In this document: positions 31,433 to 36,499 of the stretch, one piece after another
Layout of the letters: each line of letters starts with the position of its first letter
Numbering within the stretch: the first letter of the stretch is position 1
NCBI RefSeq assembly: GCF_001865245.1
Contig: NZ_MKXB01000098.1
Location: forward strand, 1-36,499
Direction: 5' to 3'
Source: Streptomyces sp. CC53
GTDB lineage: Bacteria > Actinomycetota > Actinomycetes > Streptomycetales > Streptomycetaceae
Length of the DNA: 36,499 nucleotides
Made by a program: the position numbers and the translations under genes
The notes under the pieces: model-generated
Seen by the model: only the letters and a program-made list of their open reading frames with translations
What the model was told of the DNA's origin: nothing
Database searches by the model: none

Positions 31433-31466
31433 ATTTCTGGAATACCATTTCTAGTATTCCAGAAAT
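31433..31466. promoter_or_regulatory. AT-rich palindromic operator, 13-bp arms
   Basis: ATTTCTGGAATAC (31433-31445) and GTATTCCAGAAAT (31454-31466) are perfect inverted repeats around CATTTCTA. The half word ACCATTTCT also repeats directly with 14-bp spacing. It lies just upstream of the minus-strand operon starting at 31417. It is a likely repressor site, or possibly an origin element. Confidence 0.7.
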
Positions 31467-31603
31467 TACGGGGGTTGGCGGTCCCTCGTGAATTTCGGGG
31501 GTGGTCGCCGACTTCTCGTCGGCCGGTCCTGCGGCGGGCCTTGCGGCCCAACGTCGGCGGCGGCCTGGCCGGCCCTTCCGCCGTTGCGCTCGTCGCGCCG
31601 ACC

Positions 31604-31621
31604 TTCGCTTGTACAAGCGAA
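31604..31621. repeat. TGTACA palindrome family, perfect copy 4
   Basis: TTCGCTTGTACAAGCGAA, a perfect 18-bp palindrome, downstream of the rep gene (minus strand) and upstream of the next operon. Confidence 0.8.
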
Positions 31622-31834
31622 GTTGTCGGAGGGTTCGGGCTCGGGGGCCGAAGAACTCTGCTCCGGTCGGGGTCCCGCGTCGGCGGGCTCCCTGTGTGCC
31701 GTCCGGGAGGTTTGCTCTCCGGGGGCTTCGCGGGCTCCGGTTCCCCCTGAGGGTGTCGGGTGCTCGCTGGGCGGTGACTCTACCGTGTGCTGCTGGCGGG
31801 CGGCCACTGCTTCGGGTTCCCGGGTGTGTCGGGG

Positions 31835-34348
31835 TCAGGTGCTCGTGGCGGCGGCTCGGGCGGCTCGGCGGCGGGCGGCGTGCCACCGGTCGGCGGGGAC
31901 GAGCATGCCGAAGCGGCGGGCCTCGGTGCCGCCCTTGGTGCAGCGCTCTCCGGGCTGGGCGCCGCAGTGCGGGCAGTGGTGGCGGGAGGCGATGGCCGCT
32001 CGGCGGCCGGCGCGGCGGGTCGACTGCTGGGGCACGATGGGGGCGGGGCTGTCGGCTCCGGTGGTGCTGAGGTGCGGGAGGTCGAGCAACTGACCGGTGC
32101 GGGCGAGCTGCTGGGCGTGGTCGAGCATGCCGGCCGCGCCGATGCGCTGGGCCTCGATGTGGCGGGCGCGGGCGTGGTTGGGGCGGCCGTCCTCGTCGCG
32201 CGGGTAGGCCCGGCCGCGGGGGTCCATGCCGGGGATGACGGTCTGATCGGCGGCGGCTCGGCGCGGGCGCTGGCGGTAGGGCAGGGACCGGTGAGCCTCC
32301 TCGGCGGTCCACCACTCGTGTGCGGCCTGCTTGACCCGGTAGGTGACGGCCAGGGCGGCCAGGCGGCCCGCGCTGCCGGTCTCCTGTGCTGCCTCGTACA
32401 GGGGCCGGTCGGTGGCCTGGTAGGTGGGCTCTCCTCGACGGCTGCGGCCCTGGGTAACCAACTGGAGCTGCGTCAGCCGGTGGACGTGGCGGAGCGTCGT
32501 ACGGCGGCCGTAGCCGGTCTCTGCCATAACCTCGGCGAGTGTGCTGCACCCCTGACCCTCCCGGATCGCCCACAACGTCCGCGCGGCGTGGTGCCCGAGG
32601 TCGTGCCACACGTCCCCCTGCTGGTGGGTCAGGACGGCGCGCAGGTGGGCGAGGGAACCCGGAGCGAAGAGAGTAGGGGGGGCGGGGGGGGCGGGCGTTC
32701 CACTTCTGTCAGACCCTGGGTGAACTGGTGAAACGTTCTCTGCCAACTGGTAGACGGCGCACTGGTGGTGCTCGTCGTCGGGGCACTCGTGGCCCGTTGC
32801 CAGGGTCACTCTGCGGGCCTTCCCGGCCCTACGCTCGGCCTCAGCCGTGACGGTGATCCATCCGTCCCTGACGAGTCGCCAAAACGCCTGTGAGGCGGTC
32901 TGGCCGGTGTAGCCGGCGAGCACGCCGAGCCGGTGGACGTTGGCGGACACGTCCACGCTGCCGGACAGCAGCATCAGCCACGCCACGGCGGTGAGGACGG
33001 CGCGATCCGCCGGACCGGACTTCCTCGACCACCGGTCCGGGCCGGCGGCCCTCATCCGGCCGTACAGGTCGGTGACGGCCTGCTGTACCTCGTCGGCCTC
33101 GGCGGGCCGGCCGTCGTCCTCCGGGCGGCGCGGCATCCGGGCGGCGTCCTCGACCGCGAGGAACCACACCCGGCCCCACAGCCGCTCTGTCTCCTCCTCG
33201 CTGCGCGGGCGGCGGCTTCCGTCCGCCTGGCGCTCGCTGCGCAGGTACTCCAGCGCGGGCGACGACTGCGGGTCGCGGACCACGGCCAGGCCCTCGGCCT
33301 GGGTCCACCCGGCCAGGGCCATAGAGCGCGCCGGGGCGTGCTTGGCCGCTGAGTGGTCGTCACGGCGTGACGGGCGGCGGCGCAGGCTCCGCAGCGCCTT
33401 CGTGCCGAGCGGGCGCCACGGGGCCTCGATCTTCGGGCACCCGGCGGCGTCCTCGACGATCCGGCGAACATGCGGGCCGCGCTGCCGGATGGACGGCGGC
33501 ACCTGGCGGCCACCGTGCCCCCTCTGCACCGGCGGCGCGGCTCCGCCCCCGGTCCGGTCGTCGGGCGTCTGCTGGCTGTCGGCCGGCTCGTCGTCGGGCA
33601 GCTCGGCGGCCATCGCCTCAAGACGCGCGGCCAGACGCTCGAACGCTGATGCGGGGGCGGACGCGGGGCCAAGCAGGTTGACGGCCTGGTCCACGGTGTG
33701 CGCCACAAGGGCGCTGTATCCACCGTTGCGGTGGGCCGCTCCGGGCGGCCTGATCAGGCCATCGGTGGCGTTGCTGAGCGGGGAGGCGTCCAGCGACGGG
33801 CACAACCGGCCGGCGGCGGCGTTGATCCGCTGCACCACGGGGAAGGGAACGCCCTCGGCGCACCCCAACCACACGTGCATGCCGCCCGGGGAGCCCGACG
33901 CGACGGGTACCGGGGGGATGCCCTCTGCCTTGGCGGCCTCGTCCATCAGCGCAGCATCGGCGGCCACCTGCGCGGCCGTGTGCTGCTTGGCGTCGTGGTC
34001 GAACACCACGGCCCAGAACCGGGGGACGCCGCGGCGTCCTCGGGCCAGGTGCACCGCTACCGGCCGGTCGGGGTCCATGTCCGTGATCGGCACGTAGTTG
34101 TAGGTGCCTGCCGGCGTCCTCGGCGGGTAGGAGTTGAGCCACGCGCCCGGTTGCCCGGCTGCCGGGCGCACGGTCCTGTCCCAGTACAGGGCGTCAAGGA
34201 ACCGGCGCAGCGTCCGGTGAGCCTGCATCCGCTCCTGAGCGGCACGCAGGGTGAAAGCCCCCTCGTACACAGGGGACATAAAGGGCGCGGTAGCGGATAC
34301 CGGGTCGTCTTGTCGATAAAACGCTGATGACACACCGCGTTCAGGCAT
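31835..34348 (-). CDS. plasmid replication initiator with prim-pol-like and winged-helix regions
   Basis: An 837-aa protein, probably the replication initiator/primase. ATG 34348 (MPERGVSSAF) is taken as start; ATG 34279 is an alternative, neither with a strong ribosome site. The N-terminal region has an archaeo-eukaryotic primase-like pattern: FWAVVFDHDAK (acidic pair), then SGSPGGMHVWLG with the His, and LIRPPGAAHRNGGYSA. Middle and C-terminal parts hold wHTH-like segments (SCSTLAEVMAETGYGRRTTL; RLGVLAGYTGQTASQAFWRL), so DNA binding at the origin is expected. The end has a CPHCGAQPGERCTKGG zinc knuckle with a DRWHAARRRAA tail. Such multi-domain Rep/primase proteins occur in actinobacterial plasmids and elements. 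Confidence 0.7.
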   Translation of the reverse strand: MPERGVSSAFYRQDDPVSATAPFMSPVYEGAFTLRAAQERMQAHRTLRRFLDALYWDRTVRPAAGQPGAWLNSYPPRTPAGTYNYVPITDMDPDRPVAVHLARGRRGVPRFWAVVFDHDAKQHTAAQVAADAALMDEAAKAEGIPPVPVASGSPGGMHVWLGCAEGVPFPVVQRINAAAGRLCPSLDASPLSNATDGLIRPPGAAHRNGGYSALVAHTVDQAVNLLGPASAPASAFERLAARLEAMAAELPDDEPADSQQTPDDRTGGGAAPPVQRGHGGRQVPPSIRQRGPHVRRIVEDAAGCPKIEAPWRPLGTKALRSLRRRPSRRDDHSAAKHAPARSMALAGWTQAEGLAVVRDPQSSPALEYLRSERQADGSRRPRSEEETERLWGRVWFLAVEDAARMPRRPEDDGRPAEADEVQQAVTDLYGRMRAAGPDRWSRKSGPADRAVLTAVAWLMLLSGSVDVSANVHRLGVLAGYTGQTASQAFWRLVRDGWITVTAEAERRAGKARRVTLATGHECPDDEHHQCAVYQLAENVSPVHPGSDRSGTPAPPAPPTLFAPGSLAHLRAVLTHQQGDVWHDLGHHAARTLWAIREGQGCSTLAEVMAETGYGRRTTLRHVHRLTQLQLVTQGRSRRGEPTYQATDRPLYEAAQETGSAGRLAALAVTYRVKQAAHEWWTAEEAHRSLPYRQRPRRAAADQTVIPGMDPRGRAYPRDEDGRPNHARARHIEAQRIGAAGMLDHAQQLARTGQLLDLPHLSTTGADSPAPIVPQQSTRRAGRRAAIASRHHCPHCGAQPGERCTKGGTEARRFGMLVPADRWHAARRRAARAAATST

Positions 34349-34589
34349 GCCGGTGCCGCCACCGCGGGTCTGCGCTACGATGGCGGCAGCTCCTCGGTGC
34401 TAAGAGGACGCACGAAAGCCCCCGCTCGTCGGCCTAGGAAACCGGCATCAAACGGCGGCTAAGTGCTCTGACTAGGGCCCGGAGTCTCAGCGCAGGTTGG
34501 GGAACCTATGCACTCGGCTGAGACCCGGGCGGCTTACGCGCCGGTCACTCGGTTAGGAGTCCCGAGATCTCGTCACGCAGCCGGTGGTG
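34349..34589. other. structured 240-bp region between rep and RHH gene
   Basis: A long stem: GCCCGG-A-GTCTCAGC (34477-34491) pairs with GCTGAGAC-CCGGGC (34517-34530), and inside it AGGTT-GGGG-AACCT (34494-34507) makes a second hairpin. Further short hairpins, such as CCTC/GAGG near 34395, lie closer to rep. It is the leader of rep on the minus strand, so it could be a copy-number control element (attenuator, or antisense RNA site on the plus strand). No tRNA signature. Confidence 0.5.
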
Positions 34590-34826
34590 TCACCCGGCCT
34601 CCTTCAACTTCGACTGCTTCGAGCGCGCCTGACGGTGCCTCTGGTGCATCTCCATCAGGGCTTGTCTGATTACCTCGGCACCGCTGATGCCCGTTTCGGT
34701 CACCAGGTCCTCGTACGCCTTGCGTACGGGCTCGCCGGGGTGCAGCAACAGACCTGCGCGGATCGCCTTGTCTGACGGAAACTCCGTCGATCGGCCCCGC
34801 TGCTGTCGTCCTCTAGGTGCTGCCAT
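34590..34826 (-). CDS. ribbon-helix-helix protein, 78 aa, possible rep regulator
   Basis: ATG 34826 is favoured over the more upstream starts. The segment KAIRAGLLLHPGEPVRKAYE followed by LVTETGISGAEVIRQALMEM fits an RHH/CopG-like fold, and the ends are basic (APRGRQQRGR, RHRQARSKQSKLKEAG). A palindrome, ATGATCGTGATCAT, covers the start codon, and a TATGAT -10 box ends 7 bases before it, so the mRNA is probably leaderless and the protein autoregulated. It lies upstream of rep in the same orientation and may control copy number. Confidence 0.65.
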   Translation of the reverse strand: MAAPRGRQQRGRSTEFPSDKAIRAGLLLHPGEPVRKAYEDLVTETGISGAEVIRQALMEMHQRHRQARSKQSKLKEAG

Positions 34827-34860
34827 GATCGTGATCATAGACCGTAGAGCCATGTTGATG
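34825..34860. promoter_or_regulatory. promoter/operator of the RHH gene
   Basis: On the minus strand TGGACA and TATGAT are 19 bases apart and the ATG follows 7 bases after TATGAT. ATGATC-GT-GATCAT (34825-34838) overlaps both the -10 and the start, and a second inverted repeat ATGTTG/CAACAT lies just upstream (34852-34870). Confidence 0.5.
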
Positions 34861-34931
34861 TCCACAACATTGGGAGTGTCAGCGGTTTTTCTTGAGATTT
34901 TTGGGACGTACGCCAACCCCACGGCGGCAGC

Positions 34932-34966
34932 GCGGTGCGTGGCGGCTCGATGCCGCCGCGCACCGC
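34932..34966. terminator. 15-bp hairpin upstream of the RHH gene
   Basis: Arms 34932-34946 and 34952-34966 pair over 15 bp (one G-T pair), loop TCGAT. It may separate the RHH promoter from the upstream minus-strand unit together with the hairpin at 35010-35037. Confidence 0.6.
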
Positions 34967-35009
34967 ATCGGGCCCGGAAGCCGGGTGCCGGCCTTGGCCG
35001 ACTGGCAGG

Positions 35010-35037
35010 GGGTCAGGGGCCCACCGGCCCCTGACCC
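35010..35037. terminator. perfect 12-bp terminator hairpin
   Basis: GGGTCAGGGGCC (35010-35021) and GGCCCCTGACCC (35026-35037) form a perfect stem, loop CACC. It is directly downstream of the minus-strand gene ending at 35048. Confidence 0.8.
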
Positions 35038-35047
35038 ATGTGCCTCG

Positions 35048-35640
35048 CTAGTCGGCGTCGGGGTCGGCCTTGCGGAACGGCTGCTTGCACCGGCCGCACA
35101 TCAACCCGCCCTCGTCGCCTCCGTCGACCGTGCCGAACTCCCATGACTTCCGGCTGATCTGGATGGCGCGTCCGGGCTTCTCCCGGCCGTCCTTGCCGAG
35201 CTTGGGCTTTCCGTCGTCGTCCCGCTCGATGCATCCGCAGATGACCAGGAAGCGGGTCGGGCCCTTCTTCTTCGGCTGCTGGCGGTTCTTTCCGGGCTGT
35301 TCGCCTTCTCCGCCTTCGGTGGCGCCGTCTGTCTCGTTGTCCTCGTCGTCGTCCGCACCGGTGGTGGGGCGGGTGCCCTTCCCGAGGATGACCGCGAGGG
35401 GGTCGTGTACGTACGGGAGCTGGGCGGCGTCCAGTGCTTTTCCCCGAAATGTCCCCACGTGAGCCCTTCCGCCTTCCGGCCGGTGCCGGTGACCATCAGG
35501 ACGTGCGGCACCTCAGGGTGTTGGGTGCGGATGGCGGCCCATGCGGCTTCAAGGGCGGTGATAATGCGGCTGCCGTGCTTGTGGCGGGTCTCGACAGCGG
35601 GCTGGGCCTGGGTGGGGATCGCAGTGGTGGTGACGGTCAT
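35048..35640 (-). pseudogene. frameshifted, core-deleted SprT-like relative
   Basis: The gene starts at ATG 35640 with an AGGAAA site, and reads SRIITALEAAWAAIRTQHPE, then HVLMVTGTG and TWGHF near 35440. It then shifts; a frame starting with TFRGKALDAAQLPYVHDPLA runs to the stop at 35048. Adding one base in CATTTCGGGG restores one 197-aa protein. The N-terminus and the C-terminal VICGC...IQISRKSWEFG...GLMCGRCKQPF look like the ends of Streptomyces SprT-like zinc-peptidase-type proteins, but the LLHEAAH core is missing. So it is both frameshifted and catalytically incomplete. A sequencing error in the G-run is possible for the shift. Confidence 0.6.
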
Positions 35641-35707
35641 CGGTGCTTTCCTATCGTGCGGGGCGGACGATTGGGGCCGGCTCCTGAGTGCCGCCCTCCG
35701 TGGCGGG

Positions 35708-35776
35708 TCAGCTCGCGCGGCGGTCGCGCTGGGCGGGGACCTTGGGGATTACTCGCTCGTTGTCCGGGTTGTCCAT
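35708..35776 (-). CDS. 22-aa small ORF behind the duplicated promoter
   Basis: ATG 35776 to TGA 35708 encodes MDNPDNERVIPKVPAQRDRR-AS. The start lies 80 bases from the right end of the promoter-like repeat, against 77 bases for the real gene at 36414 behind the other copy. A GAGAAG sequence 11 bases upstream is a weak ribosome site. It is supported mainly by this parallel. It may be a leader ORF for the gene at 35640. Confidence 0.35.
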   Translation of the reverse strand: MDNPDNERVIPKVPAQRDRRAS

Positions 35777-35789
35777 GCGTTGTTGCTTC

Positions 35790-35856
35790 TCGGGGTGTTG
35801 GTGGTGCCGGTCCGGGGCGCCGCCCCCCCCCTTCCGACATACACAAGAATACAGCA
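35790..35856 (-). promoter_or_regulatory. duplicated promoter/leader, copy 1
   Basis: On the minus strand it starts TGCTGTATTCTT and continues through TATGTCGG, a G-run and ACCGGCACCACCAAC. The same order, about 85% alike over 60 bases with small gaps, occurs at 36425-36491. Both precede minus-strand genes. Confidence 0.65.
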
Positions 35857-35931
35857 TTAGCACACCAAGGGCAACCCTGTGCACCTGGAAACACGCAGGT
35901 CACGGGCGGATCTCCGTCCGACTCCTGGGAC

Positions 35932-35949
35932 TTCCCGCGTACACGCGAA
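35932..35949. repeat. TGTACA palindrome family, diverged copy 5
   Basis: TTCCCGCGTACACGCGAA, directly before the terminator at 35951-35972 and downstream of the gene ending at 36046. Confidence 0.5.
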
Positions 35950-35950
35950 A

Positions 35951-35972
35951 CGGCCCCGCTTGGGCGGGGCCG
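35951..35972. terminator. terminator hairpin
   Basis: CGGCCCCGC (35951-35959) and GCGGGGCCG (35964-35972) form a perfect stem with loop TTGG, downstream of the minus-strand gene ending at 36046. Confidence 0.75.
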
Positions 35973-36045
35973 CTGACGCGTGGATCGCGCGCCCTCTGGG
36001 CCGCCGACCACACACTTGGGGGCGAGCTGGGCCCTGGCGGGGGGC

Positions 36046-36414
36046 CTAGCGGGCCTCTCGGTCTCCGGCATGGGCGCGGGCGGCGGCCACATCGAGCCTG
36101 GTGATCCGCCGCGTTACGCCATGCGGCCAGTACGGCGGCGCGAGCGTCACAAGCTGGTCAGCACCCGCGACGCTCGCGGATTCGCCATCGGGGAAAAGAA
36201 TGGTCTTCGGGTGGCACCTGACAGGCTCCTGGGCCTGGATGATCCGCACGCGGTCCCCCTCGGGGCCGAACTCGATGCGCAGTACCGGCCGCGCTCCGCC
36301 CTCGCCGCCGCAGAACGCGCGATGCATGAGCAGATCCCCAGGGCGCAGATCCTTGGCCCGGACCTTGGGGAGCGCGTCAAACAGGGTCGGGGTCGGCTGC
36401 GGGTGCTTGTACAT
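36046..36414 (-). CDS. hypothetical protein, 122 aa
   Basis: ATG at 36414 with a GGAGG site 5 bases upstream. The N-terminal KVRAKDLRPGDLLMHRAFCG and GGARPVLRIEFGPEGDRVRI suggest a small beta-rich (Hint- or SH3-like) fold, followed by CHPKTILFPDGE. The C-terminus has HGVTRRITRLDVAAARAHAG. Two Cys, no membrane segment. Not recognised. The promoter-like repeat at 36425-36491 lies upstream. Confidence 0.65.
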   Translation of the reverse strand: MYKHPQPTPTLFDALPKVRAKDLRPGDLLMHRAFCGGEGGARPVLRIEFGPEGDRVRIIQAQEPVRCHPKTILFPDGESASVAGADQLVTLAPPYWPHGVTRRITRLDVAAARAHAGDREAR

Positions 36415-36424
36415 GAGGGCCTCC

Positions 36425-36491
36425 AGGCTGCGTTGGTGGGTTGCCGGTGCGGGGTGCCGTTCCCCTTGCCGACATGTAAAAGAATACAGCA
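36425..36491 (-). promoter_or_regulatory. duplicated promoter/leader, copy 2
   Basis: On the minus strand it starts TGCTGTATTCTT, then ACATGTCGG, AAGGGG and ACCGGCAACCCACCAAC; it resembles 35790-35856 in the same order. The gene starts 77 bases from the right end of the unit. A shared regulator is likely. Confidence 0.7.
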
Positions 36492-36499
36492 GGTTGGCA

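Larger units (their letters stand above)
31418..31834. other. 417-bp non-coding region downstream of rep
   Basis: No convincing gene is present. It contains the AT-rich operator-like palindrome (31433-31466), the perfect 18-bp palindrome (31604-31621) and a CCGAA/TTCGG hairpin near 31638. It could hold part of the replication origin as it lies next to the rep gene, but no iteron set is seen beyond the operator. Confidence 0.4.

Noticed and set aside
31466..31807. 113-aa frame on the minus strand after rep
   Set aside because: Composition is Pro/Arg/Glu-rich without domain pattern, the start has no ribosome site, and it spans the perfect TGTACA palindrome. Treated as non-coding.
34441..34530. 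tRNA or tRNA-like gene
   Set aside because: The nested stems do not give a cloverleaf, and there is no T-loop consensus or CCA end.
35637..35840. 67-aa minus-strand frame overlapping the start at 35640
   Set aside because: It ends with an ATGA overlap, which is suggestive, but its ATG lies within the duplicated promoter unit where the other copy is clearly non-coding. The composition is low-complexity Pro/Arg/Gly.

Overview
This window reads as all or most of one Streptomyces-type (high-GC actinobacterial) plasmid. The DNA is very GC-rich, GTG and TTG starts are common, and genes run in tightly overlapping strings. It carries the backbone of a conjugative plasmid: replication initiator, ParA with a ribbon-helix-helix partner, a type IV secretion (T4SS)-like transfer operon, a TTG-started MobC and relaxase pair, and a toxin-antitoxin module. 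No rRNA, tRNA, integrase or transposase is visible. A gene promoter lies at each edge, so the molecule may be circular and cut arbitrarily; this is inference.

Layout. 236-1608: an unknown gene and a RelE/ParE-like toxin-antitoxin pair. 1775-5265 (minus): eight short, mostly 4-bp-overlapping genes ending in a radical SAM/SPASM enzyme and a 116-aa protein, divergent from an XRE/DUF5753 regulator plus DUF397 pair (5482-6554). 6609-6910: a strong terminator, a three-unit CRISPR-like hairpin series of about 61-bp period, and GCTAGC-rich repeats. 6907-10476 (minus): partition/maintenance block of ParA, RHH protein, 28-aa ORF, DUF2637-like membrane protein and coiled-coil protein, containing ten copies of the 8-mer GTGTGCCG. 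11116-12632 (minus): a lytic transglycosylase/M23 enzyme and a double-XRE regulator. 12718-21246 (plus): the transfer operon, with DUF6668-like protein, small pilin-like protein, VirB8-like, VirB6-like, SCO6880-type protein, VirB4-like ATPase, VirD4-like coupling protein and DUF4913 protein. 21314-25910 (minus): MobC, relaxase and two accessory proteins, with a candidate oriT upstream. 26188-27221 (plus): two small unknown genes. 27704-31417 (minus): four coupled genes including a zinc/coiled-coil protein and a Cys-rich DEDDh exonuclease, preceded by an AT-rich palindromic operator. 31835-34826 (minus): replication initiator, a structured leader, and a leaderless RHH repressor-like gene. 35048-36414 (minus): a frameshifted SprT-like relative, a tiny ORF and an unknown gene, the last two behind a duplicated promoter/leader.

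How it fits together. The relaxase and MobC would nick and pilot single-stranded DNA to the VirD4-like coupling protein and the T4SS-like channel, with the muramidase/peptidase opening the wall. This differs from the FtsK-like TraB double-stranded transfer usual for Streptomyces plasmids. The least explained parts are the left radical-SAM operon, the GTGTGCCG cluster, the CRISPR-like series, the 18-bp palindromes found at 3' ends of transcription units, and a repeat domain shared by the relaxase tail and its neighbour. Two genes (3692-4535 and 35048-35640) are interrupted by single-base frameshifts.
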